In this document: positions 1 to 8,564 of the stretch, piece after piece
Numbering within the stretch: position 1 is the stretch's first letter
Layout of the letters: each line of letters opens with the position of its first letter
DNA from: a bacterium UBA6115
Lineage (GTDB): Bacteria; Bacillota_A; Clostridia; Christensenellales; Aristaeellaceae
Length of the DNA: 23,234 bases
Direction: 5' to 3'
Assembly (NCBI GenBank): GCA_002428405.1
Contig: DIWD01000005.1
Location: 1-23,234, forward strand
Made by a program: the position numbers and the translations under genes
Notes under the pieces: model-generated
Told to the model about the DNA's origin: nothing
Databases searched by the model: none
The model's input: only the letters and a program-made list of their open reading frames with translations

Positions 1-2
1 TG

Positions 3-1646
3 GGTTTCAGCATTGGGAACACGGTCGTGTCGGTCATCATCTCTTTGGCTATTTTCATCCTTCTGGGCCTGTATCTGACCCGGCCGTTTTTGAAACTGAC
101 CGGGGACATGCAGAAAATCGACCTGACTCAAAAAGTATTCCAAAAACTGCCGGAAGCTGGAAAAGACGAGTTCGCCTCCCTGCGAAAATCCATCAACAGC
201 CTGCTCAACAGGATCGAGGTTGAGCACCGGGATGTGATTGAAAGCCAGGAAAAGCTGCGCGCCACGCTGCTGTCCGTTGGCGATGGCGTTCTGTCGGTGG
301 ATATTCAGGGCCGCATCCAGTTCATCAACCCGGTTGCCCAAAGGCTTATGGGATGGACCCTGGAGGATGCCATGGGCCGGATGGTGGAAGAAGTGTTCGT
401 CATCGTCAATGAATATACGCGGGAAACCGTACCAAGCCCTGTGCGGCGCGTGTTTGAACTGGAAGAGATCGTGGAGCTGCAGAACCATACGCTGCTGCTG
501 TCCAAGGACGGCAACGAGATCCCCGTGGAGGACACGGCCTCCCCCATCCGCGACATGCACGGGGAGATCATCGGCTGTGTCCTTGTATTCCGGGATTTCA
601 GGGAACGCAAGGAAAAGCAGCGGCAAATCGAGTATCTCAGCTACCATGACCAACTGACAGGCCTTTACAACCGCAGGTTCTTTGACGACGCGATGAAGCG
701 GCTGGATACGGCGGTGAACCTGCCGATGTCCTTCATCTACGCCGATGTCAACGGCTTGAAAACCATCAACGATGCCTTTGGCCACCAGAGCGGCGACCAG
801 ATGATCCAGATGGTTGCCGAGGCGCTGAAGGCTTCCGTCCGCCCCGGCGACGTGGTGGCCAGGATCGGCGGGGATGAGTTTATCGTCCTGCTTCCCAGGA
901 CCGATGAAACGCTGCTGGAAGGCCTGGTCACGCGCATCCGCGAGGAAACTGAAAAGCTTGAGCTGATGAACATCTCCCTGTCTGTTTCCTTCGGCTGGAG
1001 CACCAAGACGCAGGAGGAGCAAAACGCCACGGCGGTCATGAAAATGGCCGAAGACTTCATGTACCGGAAGAAGATCTACAACAGCTCCAGCAAGCATAAC
1101 GATACCATCCGCTCCATCCTCAACGCGGTCTTGTACAAAAGCCCCACGGAAAGGGACCATTCCTCCCGGGTGAGCGTGCTGTGCGAAGCCATCGGCAAGG
1201 CATACAGCCTGAGTGAGGATGAAACCAGGGAATTGAAGATTGCCGGCGAAGTGCACGATATTGGCAAGATCGCCATTGACGAGGCGATCCTCAACAAGAC
1301 GGAAAAACTGACAGAGGAGGAGTGGGCCCAAATCAAGCGCCACCCGGAAACCGGGTACCGGCTTTTGGGCACCTCCAGCGAATACTACAGCATTTCCGAG
1401 TACATCCTGTCCCACCATGAGCGGTGGGATGGCAGGGGGTATCCAAGGGGCCTCAAAGGCGAGGCGATCCCCTGGAAATCACGGGTCATCGCGATCGCCG
1501 ACTCCTATGACGCCATGGTCACCGGGCGGGCATACCGCAAGCCCCTGAGCCAGCAGGCCGCGGTGGAAGAGATCAGGAAGAACGCGGGGACACAGTTTGA
1601 CCCCGAAATCGCGAAGGTTTTTATCCAGAAAGTGCTTGAACAGTGA
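3..1646 (+). CDS. PAS-GGDEF-HD-GYP cyclic-di-GMP signalling protein (5' truncated)
   Basis: The reading frame is open to the window edge, so the N-terminus, probably an extracellular sensor, is missing. Residues below count from the in-frame GTG at 27. A hydrophobic helix at about 1-20 leads into a HAMP-like linker to about 65, then a PAS domain at about 72-195. The diguanylate cyclase domain covers about 200-350, with an intact GGDEF at 281-285. An RPGD inhibitory I-site at 272-275 lies exactly five residues ahead of it. The C-terminal HD-GYP domain has H410-D411, HHE at 463-465 and GYP at 471-473. Both the c-di-GMP-making and c-di-GMP-degrading domains therefore look catalytically competent, so the net activity cannot be predicted. 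It probably acts at the inner face of the membrane. The next gene lies 99 bases downstream on the same strand. Confidence 0.93.
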   Translation, partial: GFSIGNTVVSVIISLAIFILLGLYLTRPFLKLTGDMQKIDLTQKVFQKLPEAGKDEFASLRKSINSLLNRIEVEHRDVIESQEKLRATLLSVGDGVLSVDIQGRIQFINPVAQRLMGWTLEDAMGRMVEEVFVIVNEYTRETVPSPVRRVFELEEIVELQNHTLLLSKDGNEIPVEDTASPIRDMHGEIIGCVLVFRDFRERKEKQRQIEYLSYHDQLTGLYNRRFFDDAMKRLDTAVNLPMSFIYADVNGLKTINDAFGHQSGDQMIQMVAEALKASVRPGDVVARIGGDEFIVLLPRTDETLLEGLVTRIREETEKLELMNISLSVSFGWSTKTQEEQNATAVMKMAEDFMYRKKIYNSSSKHNDTIRSILNAVLYKSPTERDHSSRVSVLCEAIGKAYSLSEDETRELKIAGEVHDIGKIAIDEAILNKTEKLTEEEWAQIKRHPETGYRLLGTSSEYYSISEYILSHHERWDGRGYPRGLKGEAIPWKSRVIAIADSYDAMVTGRAYRKPLSQQAAVEEIRKNAGTQFDPEIAKVFIQKVLEQ

Positions 1647-1745
1647 GCGGTGCGCCCAGGAAGATTTCATAAGTTCATCCCACAGGTAAAGGCAGCCCTT
1701 GAATTTTTTGTTTAAACGGCCGTCCCGTTCATTCCTGGAGAAAGT

Positions 1746-2630
1746 GTGGTTTCCATGCTGAGCAATCGCCGTTTTGTTTTCCTTTCCCTGCTTGTGTGTA
1801 CCGTCTTTCTGGCTGGCTGCTTTGCGGGCGGAGTCCAGGCGCAAGCCGCGCAGGATCCTGGCCGGGCGGGGCTTGGTGTGTTTTCCTGGCATAGGACGAA
1901 CGCGTCAGACGAAAAAGCGGCCAGGGCAATGTTTGAAACCCTGGTTTCGGTGGGCGCCAGCGAAGTCTACCAGATCATGGGCGGGAAGACCGCGGCATTC
2001 TTTTGGGAGCGGGCAAAGGAGCTGCGGATCGATGTGTATGTTCTGGCCGGCACTGAGAATTGGGGGCTGGATACAAACGCCAGGCAGATGCTCAGGCAGG
2101 TCGACAACACAGCCAAACTGATGACACAGATGGGTGAAGACGGCCCGGCAGGGCTCATGCTGGATGTTGAGCCCTACCTGACAGACGACTACAAAAAGAA
2201 CCCTGAAGGAACAATGCAGAAATACCTGGAAGCCATGCGCAAAACGTATGCCCATGCGCGGGAGAAAGGTGTATTCCTGATCCTCTGCATCCCGCATTTT
2301 TATGACGTTTTGGGACACGCCGGTGTACTCGACGCGCTGATTACAGAGGCCTGCGACGCGGTGGCCGTGATGAACTACCAGAAGCACGATGAAAGCGGGC
2401 AGATCAAAACGGAGATGGCCGCCGCCAGGCAGGCGGGCAAGCGGCTGATCCACATTTATGAGCTGCAGCGGCCGGGGCTTTATGACCTGACGGAGCGCAA
2501 CACCTATCATCTGGACGGTCTGCCCGCCGTATGGGAAAGCCGCGACAGGCTGCAGGCCTACTTCGACTATGAGGGATTGTCCTTCGCCCTGCATGACTAT
2601 ACCGCCCTGCGGGAGGTCATCGCCCGGTAA
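1746..2630 (+). CDS. TIM-barrel-like secreted lipoprotein, GH18-like features
   Basis: This 294-residue protein starts at GTG, chosen because GGAG at 1737-1740 is well spaced from it; the ATG at 1755 would be too far away. The N-terminus is a lipoprotein signal with a hydrophobic stretch and lipobox LAGC, Cys25 being the likely lipid-anchored residue. The body looks like a TIM barrel, with an acidic strand-end motif LDVEPY (D140, E142) and a later AVMNY (about 207-211). Both recall the DxE and substrate-site tyrosine of GH18-type hydrolases and related polysaccharide-binding barrels. I do not recognise a specific family, so hydrolase activity is inference. It may be anchored outside the cell together with the secreted protease encoded next. 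Confidence 0.8.
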   Translation: MVSMLSNRRFVFLSLLVCTVFLAGCFAGGVQAQAAQDPGRAGLGVFSWHRTNASDEKAARAMFETLVSVGASEVYQIMGGKTAAFFWERAKELRIDVYVLAGTENWGLDTNARQMLRQVDNTAKLMTQMGEDGPAGLMLDVEPYLTDDYKKNPEGTMQKYLEAMRKTYAHAREKGVFLILCIPHFYDVLGHAGVLDALITEACDAVAVMNYQKHDESGQIKTEMAAARQAGKRLIHIYELQRPGLYDLTERNTYHLDGLPAVWESRDRLQAYFDYEGLSFALHDYTALREVIAR

Positions 2631-2655
2631 GGGGGCGGCGGACTCCCCGCGGTGA

Positions 2656-2684
2656 TTGACACCCTGGCTTATTTTCTATATCCT
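2656..2684 (+). promoter_or_regulatory. Candidate promoter for the M6-like protease gene
   Basis: A perfect TTGACA at 2656-2661 is followed after 17 bases by TATCCT at 2679-2684, which matches the -10 consensus at four of six positions. It lies in the 213-base gap after the lipoprotein gene and would give a leader of about 150 bases before the protease start at 2844. The leader contains no convincing gene. Confidence 0.45.
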
Positions 2685-2843
2685 GCCAATCGTTGATATT
2701 TCTGACGCTAGAGGGATCATTTCCGCAGGAAGACCGCTCCGGCCGGCAAAGGGATCACGGAAAAAAGGTTTTGATTAATCAGGCGCCTGCGTGTCTTTCG
2801 TTCCGGTCATCCTCATCAGAGAAAACCATTGGGGGAAGGATTC

Positions 2844-5600
2844 ATGAAGATGAAAAAGCTGGTTTGCCTTTGCGGGGCGGCGCTTGCGGGTGTCTGCCTT
2901 TTCTTTTGCGCGCAGGCCCAGAACGGGCCTGTGACAACCTTCCACATCAACGGGGCTGCCACAAGCCAGGAAGCAAAAAAGTTGCTTCCTCAGGGGGAAA
3001 TGGGGACGCTGCCCTCGCTGGGCACGGTGCGGCCCCTGTTCATCCTGGTCAATTTTTCCGATTACTCCCATGAAAGCCTGGAGTCCAAAGTATCGACAGA
3101 GGGCATGCAAAGCCAGCTGTTCGGCATTGGACAGAACGACGGCCGGGAAAGCGCGGACAGTGGATATCCCAATGAATCCCTGCGGGCTTTCTTTTCCAGG
3201 GCCTCCTACGGCAGGCTGCAGATGGAGGGGGACGTTCTTGGATGGTTCACCGCCGCGCATGAACGCAAGTATTACGAGGAGCACGACGGCCCGCCGGAGA
3301 TCCTCAGGGAGGCCCTGGCCTACTATGATGAGCAGACGGATTTCTCCGTGTATGACAGCAACAGGGACGGTGTCATTGACAGCGTAGCCCTGCTGTACGT
3401 CACGGATCAACCCGGCGGCTGGACGAGCATGTGGTACAACTACATTTTTTCCCAGGATGCGATGGCGTCTGCGGACGATATCCGGGTGGACAAGATGGGC
3501 TTTTTCGAGCTGTCAAATGACCGGTACACCATGATGAAGATCATCACGCACGAAATGGGACATTTCTTTCGCCTGCCGGACTATTACGACAGCGACGGCG
3601 GAATGTTTCTGGGCGAGGGCGGAATGTGGTCCCCTGACATGATGCTGGACAACGGGGGGGATTACAACGCCTTTACCAAACTGATGCTGGGCTGGATGGA
3701 GAATGTCTATGTTGTGACGGAAGGCCCGATGGACATCACCCTGCGCCCGGTCAATGAGGCCGGTGACATGGCCATCGTCTTTCCGTCGTACACCTCCCCC
3801 CTTTCTGAGTATTTTGTGGTGGAATACATCACTGAAACGAAAAACAACGCAATCCTTGGCGAAGGAATATTCACCATTGGTGACAGGCGCAGCAGCGCCG
3901 GCGGCCTGCGCATTCTGCGGGTCAACGCGGAGGAAACAAAGAACGGCTTCAAATACAACAACATGGGGACAGAGAACAAGCTGATAGAGTCCGTCAAAAA
4001 GGGCTTTTGGGAAATCGCGGACATCGAAAAGGACAAATACCGGCTGCTGCTCTTCAGGGAGGGGGAAAAATTTACCCCGGACACCTATCCGTCCAGCTAT
4101 GGCTTTTTTGGCCAGTACACAGGCGTGAGCGTACAGGATATCCGGATCGCCCCGGATGAGGCATCCGCCGTGTTTACGGCCGAAATTATGCCAAAAACCA
4201 GTCTGCAGCCCATTACCTTCCAGCCGGTGACGGAGATGTGCGGCGCGGTATCCCTGATTGCCAACACGGAAATCCGCCTGAAGGGCAAAACCCTCCCCTA
4301 TCTGCTGATCGGCAAAAAGAAAGTGCCTCTTGAACTGATGGACATCAACGCAAGCCCCCAGGAAAACCGTGTCGACCTTCTGCTCAGGAAGAAAACGGGC
4401 ATGCCCGCGGGCGTGGACACGCCCTGCAAGCTGGTCATCCCGAAGGGGACGTTTGTCAGCAGGGTCGGGGCGGTGAATGAGGAAACCGTCTTTGAGATAA
4501 CGGCGCGCTTCAGGGATATCGCGGTCGAAAAAGATAAACTGCTCGACCAAGTCTACAAATTTCAGTATTTCAGGATCAACGACCAGACCGCAGGCATGAT
4601 TTATTTTGAGAGGAGCGTCGGGATACAGTATCTGACCATCTCAAGGAAAGGGAAAGTCAGCAGCCCGAAAACGCTGTTCAAACTGCCGGAGAACAGCTAT
4701 ATCACCAAGTCCCTTCAGCTGTCCGACGGATCCTTTGTTTTTTCCGCCGCCAGCTTCGCGGACCAAAAGGAGACAGACATCGTTTTCATCTCGGAGGACC
4801 TCAAGGAGATCCATTCGGTCCGGATCGGCATGCCATACTGTACAATCGCGCCGTACAGAAAGGGGATCACAGTGGCGGGATGGAAGGAGGGGGAGAGCAC
4901 TCCAAATGTATTCTACATGGATGCCGGCATGGACGAGGCCGAAAGGGTCAGAGAAATCGAGCTTGTCCGCCTGCTCACCACGCCGGTTATGGCAAGCGGC
5001 ATTCAAATGCCCTGCACCTATGCCCTGGGTAACGGGGAATGGCTGTATGTCCCCCAGTACAAGGTGATCAAACTTGCGGTTTTTACAGACGAAGGAACCA
5101 TCAAGGCCTACCGCGGCTGGAAAGAGGCGGACGGCGACTATACAAAGGTGGAACCCTATCTGTCCGGCATCCCGCTGGGGGCGATCAGGACAGGGGAGAA
5201 CGCGATCACGCTCTTTATGCTGGAAGGTGCTTCATTGGTTGCCCAGGTTGTGCTGCAGGAAAGCAGTATCTACGCCGTAACGCTGGACAATGAACTCAAT
5301 GTGGTGAGCAAGAAATTCGTCCGTTCCTATTATGGCATTGACGGCAATGACTTTATGTTTTCCGGGCGGATCGTCCGCCTGTCCAACGGCTATGCCCTGC
5401 CCCTGAATATCAACATGACGCCCGAGAAAAGTTCAGCCAGCCCGCTGGGCCTGGTGTGCTTTCTGGATGAAGACCTGAATTACAGGGAAGAAGCCTGGTT
5501 CCAGGCAAGTGGAAAGGGCAGCCCCGCGACCGTCGTGGAACTCACCCCCGGCGAATACTTCCTCGGCACCTGGCATTCCTTCAGGATCATGGGCCGGTAG
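2844..5600 (+). CDS. Secreted M6-like zinc metalloprotease
   Basis: The ATG at 2844 is preferred over a TTG at 2829 because the purine-rich GGGGGAAGGA ends just before it, giving a 918-residue protein. A signal peptide occupies about residues 1-26. The catalytic region has HEMGH at 236-240, with E237 the general base. LPD follows, D246 being the third-ligand position of M6 (immune inhibitor A-like) peptidases. A downstream GGMWSPDMM...FTKLMLGW block (about 259-284) is also typical of M6. A calcium-loop-like DSNRDGVID (171-179) precedes the site. The Gly usual in HExxHxxGxxD is Arg243 here. The C-terminal 600 residues are unassigned, possibly beta-rich binding domains. It probably degrades proteins outside the cell, feeding amino acid fermentation, but that link is inference. 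Confidence 0.88.
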   Translation: MKMKKLVCLCGAALAGVCLFFCAQAQNGPVTTFHINGAATSQEAKKLLPQGEMGTLPSLGTVRPLFILVNFSDYSHESLESKVSTEGMQSQLFGIGQNDGRESADSGYPNESLRAFFSRASYGRLQMEGDVLGWFTAAHERKYYEEHDGPPEILREALAYYDEQTDFSVYDSNRDGVIDSVALLYVTDQPGGWTSMWYNYIFSQDAMASADDIRVDKMGFFELSNDRYTMMKIITHEMGHFFRLPDYYDSDGGMFLGEGGMWSPDMMLDNGGDYNAFTKLMLGWMENVYVVTEGPMDITLRPVNEAGDMAIVFPSYTSPLSEYFVVEYITETKNNAILGEGIFTIGDRRSSAGGLRILRVNAEETKNGFKYNNMGTENKLIESVKKGFWEIADIEKDKYRLLLFREGEKFTPDTYPSSYGFFGQYTGVSVQDIRIAPDEASAVFTAEIMPKTSLQPITFQPVTEMCGAVSLIANTEIRLKGKTLPYLLIGKKKVPLELMDINASPQENRVDLLLRKKTGMPAGVDTPCKLVIPKGTFVSRVGAVNEETVFEITARFRDIAVEKDKLLDQVYKFQYFRINDQTAGMIYFERSVGIQYLTISRKGKVSSPKTLFKLPENSYITKSLQLSDGSFVFSAASFADQKETDIVFISEDLKEIHSVRIGMPYCTIAPYRKGITVAGWKEGESTPNVFYMDAGMDEAERVREIELVRLLTTPVMASGIQMPCTYALGNGEWLYVPQYKVIKLAVFTDEGTIKAYRGWKEADGDYTKVEPYLSGIPLGAIRTGENAITLFMLEGASLVAQVVLQESSIYAVTLDNELNVVSKKFVRSYYGIDGNDFMFSGRIVRLSNGYALPLNINMTPEKSSASPLGLVCFLDEDLNYREEAWFQASGKGSPATVVELTPGEYFLGTWHSFRIMGR

Positions 5601-5605
5601 CTGAC

Positions 5606-5764
5606 GCCGGGGCAGCCGAAATCCTCCACGCGGCGCAGTATGGCTTCCATTATCGTGTGACCGATAATCTCTCGGATACCGAGGTGGCCGACTTGCTTTT
5701 CTTAATTGAAAAATGCGCAAAAACCCTGGATGCGGTCAGCAGGCAGGAAAGCTTGCGGATATAA
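5606..5764 (+). pseudogene. C-terminal gene remnant, possibly MarR-like
   Basis: Directly after the protease stop, in another frame, 52 codons read as coherent protein and end at TAA 5762-5764. They have no start codon or ribosome binding site of their own. The helical segment LSDTEVADLLFLIEKC resembles the last helices of MarR-type regulators, but this is a weak match by eye. It is most simply the tail of a gene whose front has been lost. Confidence 0.35.
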
Positions 5765-5767
5765 AGC

Positions 5768-5822
5768 CTGTGTCGCCAAAGAACCGTCCCTTGACGAGTC
5801 AAGAACCGTCCCTTGACGAGTC
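5768..5822 (+). repeat. Left repeat: 22-bp tandem duplication and left arm of an inverted repeat
   Basis: Two perfect 22-bp copies abut at 5779-5800 and 5801-5822, each beginning AAGAACCGTCCCTTGACGA. The reverse complement of those 19 bases recurs at 7853-7871. Around the outer copy the match runs further out, with a two-base indel, to about 5768. The motif resembles palindromic intergenic repeats of Bacillota that are often linked to IS200-like (RAYT) transposases; that identification is from memory, not a search. Confidence 0.8.
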
Positions 5823-5993
5823 TTCATGTTCAGTAGGTCAAAGCAGGGGTGAGATTTGCGTGGTTCGCAGGATTGTCAGAAGCCACATTCAACATCGAAT
5901 TGATTGATTGCCCGGAAATTTCTTCACGGAATGACAATTGCAATATCGAATGGCAGAACAATTGGACGCGTAAAAATACTGGAGGAAATCAAA
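5823..5993. other. Leader region of the BIG2 protein gene
   Basis: This AT-richer stretch lies between the left repeat and the gene start at 5994. Nothing in it was convincing as a gene, promoter or RNA. An in-frame ATG at 5904 exists but has no ribosome binding site and would put thirty residues ahead of an otherwise normal signal peptide. Confidence 0.5.
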
Positions 5994-7874
5994 ATGAATA
6001 TAATCAAACGATGGATATCTGCATTTGTCTGTTCAATTATTTTAATGGCCTTGATATCAACTGTCTATGGTGATGCCCCGCAAACCACAAACTATTATGG
6101 ATCATTAGTTATAAAATACCTGAATAACAGAATGGATATCGATGATCTGCCCTTTGAAGCACTAAGGAGAGGTTTAAGAGAATACCGGGATACACTTTTC
6201 AAGCCATACCGTGATGAATTGGTGAAATATGGTTGCTCAGACGTATATATGTTAGATTTTTGCTCTCGGGTTTTATACGCTTTGGAATACTGCGATCGAC
6301 CTGAAATTGTAATACAAGCTGGTAACAAGAAGCTGAGCGAACTTGCAACGCGCCAACAGGTTTTCAACTATTCAACAACCAAGGAAGGCCTGAACGTTTT
6401 CTATGACAAACAGAACAACCCGAAGTTTCTACTGCTAAACACCACTCCTGAGCTGGATGAATCGTTGAGGAAAGCATTCGCTTGGTATGATGCCAATGGT
6501 ATTCCAGATGCAGTCGAGAGCTTATATAACAATGGGCTCTCGATCATCATGCCTATATACCTCGATAGTGGTTTTGCATTATTGTGGGAACCTGGGGTTG
6601 TTATGCCTGTTATGTACGAGAACCCAGACAGAGAATTGCTGAAGCTTGCTGACAGGGGTGTTAACTTCTTCATTAGTGAGCTATGGATAGAAACGTTTGG
6701 TATTGCGCATGCACAGATCCAGACTGCGCTCCAAATGCAATATCAACAAAGCCCATTGGAAGTTGAGGTCATAAAGGCATACTTGCATTCATATAATGCA
6801 TACGAACTGTATAAAAAATACCCATCAATGGGGTATAGAATTATGAGCAGTCCTTTCGGGGGTGACGCCTGGGTCTGGAAATACTCACGATTTGGGCATG
6901 CAACAAATGTCGACCTGCATTTTGATAAATTGGCAGAACTCATCATGAAGGCCAATCTGATAGATCCCATGGGATATGATGATTGGAGCGCCATGTTGGA
7001 TACGGCGGCTCTGAATGACAGGTATCATCTAGAACTACAGTGGGAGCAGTACCCGGTGGCTCTGAGGAACGCGAGTGTTGAGTTCTTCTTCTGTGCGCGT
7101 CTGCTTCACGCAATCGACAACGCGTATAGAACTGAAGACACTAATCCTGCAGAACCGGAGTTTCAAGCAGAGAAACTCCTGCCCCGCAATAAAATCATTG
7201 GTTATTATATGAACAATAAGGGCCTGGAAATAGTTGAAGAGCCGGCGATTTTAGCAGGAGAAAACTATCATAGAGAAAAACGTCCGATTCTATGTCTGTC
7301 AAATTTGTCGGGTAACATGGGAAAACAGTTCAGGGCTGCGTTGAAAAATCTGGCAAAAGAACAGCCGGACATATGGTCACGGTTTCTGGACGCCGGACTT
7401 GTGCTGTTTATGCAAAATCAGCAGTATTCAGGTGAAATACCACGCTTGAGGTTTGATAAGGGCTTGTTGTTGTTCGATTGTACACCTGCCCAAGAGAAAA
7501 AACTGGGAAGCAAAGGACTTCAAGGTGTTATCCAGGCAGCGATATGTAGGATTCTCGGGATACAAAGTATTCCCAATTCATTGAAAGTTTTCATATTGCA
7601 TGAAGAAAAAGTGATTAATGATAAGGTCTTAATGATGAACTTATTATCAAGTAACCGATCCATACATCTATCTTTTTCGTTGCTTCCCTCAGAAGCTAAC
7701 CAGGCAGTCACCTGGAAAAGCTCTGATGAAAGTATCGCAATTGTGAGTAATGACGGAATAATCACTGGGATAAAACAGGGAACCGTCACAATTACTGTCA
7801 TGGCAGCCGACAATACTAAGGCAACCGCCTCGTGTAAAGTAAAAATAACGAATCGTCAAGGGACGGTTCTTTGA
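5994..7874 (+). CDS. Secreted protein with C-terminal BIG2 Ig-like domain
   Basis: Start ATG 5994 has GGAGG eight bases upstream and opens a clear signal peptide (about residues 1-27), giving 626 residues. The central 500 residues match no family I know. They are rich in aromatic and charged residues and have no visible zinc-protease or nuclease motif. The last ~85 residues form a bacterial Ig-like BIG2 domain, recognisable by VTWKSSDESIAIVS, then DGIITGIKQGTVTITV and a closing beta strand. BIG2 domains commonly occur in surface or secreted proteins of Bacillota. Base and codon use are clearly more AT-rich than in the flanking genes. The final codons and the stop lie inside the right inverted-repeat copy, which suggests arrival with, or capture by, a repeat-bounded unit. 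Function unknown. Confidence 0.85.
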   Translation: MNIIKRWISAFVCSIILMALISTVYGDAPQTTNYYGSLVIKYLNNRMDIDDLPFEALRRGLREYRDTLFKPYRDELVKYGCSDVYMLDFCSRVLYALEYCDRPEIVIQAGNKKLSELATRQQVFNYSTTKEGLNVFYDKQNNPKFLLLNTTPELDESLRKAFAWYDANGIPDAVESLYNNGLSIIMPIYLDSGFALLWEPGVVMPVMYENPDRELLKLADRGVNFFISELWIETFGIAHAQIQTALQMQYQQSPLEVEVIKAYLHSYNAYELYKKYPSMGYRIMSSPFGGDAWVWKYSRFGHATNVDLHFDKLAELIMKANLIDPMGYDDWSAMLDTAALNDRYHLELQWEQYPVALRNASVEFFFCARLLHAIDNAYRTEDTNPAEPEFQAEKLLPRNKIIGYYMNNKGLEIVEEPAILAGENYHREKRPILCLSNLSGNMGKQFRAALKNLAKEQPDIWSRFLDAGLVLFMQNQQYSGEIPRLRFDKGLLLFDCTPAQEKKLGSKGLQGVIQAAICRILGIQSIPNSLKVFILHEEKVINDKVLMMNLLSSNRSIHLSFSLLPSEANQAVTWKSSDESIAIVSNDGIITGIKQGTVTITVMAADNTKATASCKVKITNRQGTVL

Positions 7875-7882
7875 CGACAGCC
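7853..7882 (-). repeat. Right arm of the inverted repeat, overlapping the 3' end of the BIG2 gene
   Basis: Positions 7853-7871 are the exact reverse complement of the first 19 bases of the 22-bp unit at 5779-5822, and similarity continues outward to about 7882. Read on the plus strand, the repeat supplies the last codons (R-Q-G-T-V-L) and the TGA of the BIG2 protein. There is one copy here against two on the left. Confidence 0.8.
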
Positions 7883-7950
7883 CTTTTCAACTCGGGATAA
7901 TAAACTCAGCGAAACCGAACCGCTCTCAAACTAAGCATAAACAGACGGGT

Positions 7951-7998
7951 CAAGGGACGAAGTCCCTTGTCAGGGGGTCCGGGGGATGAAATCCCCCG
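7951..7998. repeat. Two adjacent GAA-loop hairpins between convergent genes
   Basis: Two perfect 8-bp stems, each with a GAA triloop, stand 10 bases apart: 7951-7958 with 7962-7969 (CAAGGGAC arm) and 7980-7987 with 7991-7998 (CGGGGGAT arm). They lie between the BIG2 gene (+) and the end of the oxidoreductase operon (-), where terminators are expected, but neither strand has a following T-run. The first hairpin also shares GTCAAGGGACG with the nearby inverted repeat, so they may be repeat-derived. Confidence 0.6.
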
Positions 7999-8027
7999 TT
8001 CCTCTTCTCCCCCGTTTGAACCGACCT

Positions 8028-8564
8028 TTACTTGATATACCCCGCCCCCGCCTGGAGCGCGCGGATGTTCAGCTCCACCAGGTGCGCCTTGGGGCCGGTG
8101 AAAATGTGGGCGAGCATGTCCTGGATGGTTTCCATTTTCAAAGCGCCGGTGGCCTTGATGTAGGCGCCCAGCATGACCATGTTGGCGACCTTGAAGTTGC
8201 CCAGCTTGCCCGCCTCCTCCATGCAGGGGATGAGCCAGCATCGGGCGTCCGCCCGGCAGGCGGGGTTCTCCACCTGGGAGGAATTGATGAGGACGAGGCC
8301 GCCCGGCTCGACCAGCGGAAGGAAGCGTGTGAGCGAGGGTCCGTTCATGGCGATGAGCTCGGTGGGCTGGGCGACCACCGGGGAGCCGATGGGCTCGTCT
8401 GAGATGACCACGGAGCAGTTGGCGGTGCCCCCGCGCATCTCCGGCCCGTAGGAGGGCACCCAGGACACGTTGAAGCCCTCTTTCAGCCCGGCCTCGATCA
8501 GGGTCTTCCCCATGGCCATGACGCCCTGGCCGCCAAAGCCCGCGATGATGAGTTCCCTTGTCAT
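8028..8564 (-). CDS. vorC: 2-oxoacid:ferredoxin oxidoreductase, gamma subunit
   Basis: This 178-residue subunit starts at the ATG that overlaps the preceding gene's stop (ATGA, 4 bases), a sign of translational coupling. Longer in-frame starts would run through the beta-subunit gene and are not credible. The N-terminal GFGGQGV (residues 9-15) and SYGPEMRGG are hallmarks of the gamma domain of pyruvate/ketoisovalerate-type ferredoxin oxidoreductases. That domain helps organise coenzyme A and subunit contacts. It is the last gene of the set. The oxidoreductase converts 2-oxoacids plus CoA to acyl-CoA, CO2 and reduced ferredoxin in the cytoplasm. The branched-chain substrate is inferred from the neighbouring leucine dehydrogenase and butyrate kinase; a 2-oxoglutarate-type enzyme (KorC) is the main alternative. 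Confidence 0.9.
   Translation of the reverse strand: MTRELIIAGFGGQGVMAMGKTLIEAGLKEGFNVSWVPSYGPEMRGGTANCSVVISDEPIGSPVVAQPTELIAMNGPSLTRFLPLVEPGGLVLINSSQVENPACRADARCWLIPCMEEAGKLGNFKVANMVMLGAYIKATGALKMETIQDMLAHIFTGPKAHLVELNIRALQAGAGYIK

Noticed and set aside
1905..2594. Minus-strand open frame opposite the lipoprotein gene
   Set aside because: It has no recognisable domains or start signals, while the plus strand encodes a protein with a clear lipobox signal peptide.
5779..5822. Tandem repeats as a CRISPR array
   Set aside because: The units abut with no spacer, only two are present, and no cas genes are nearby.
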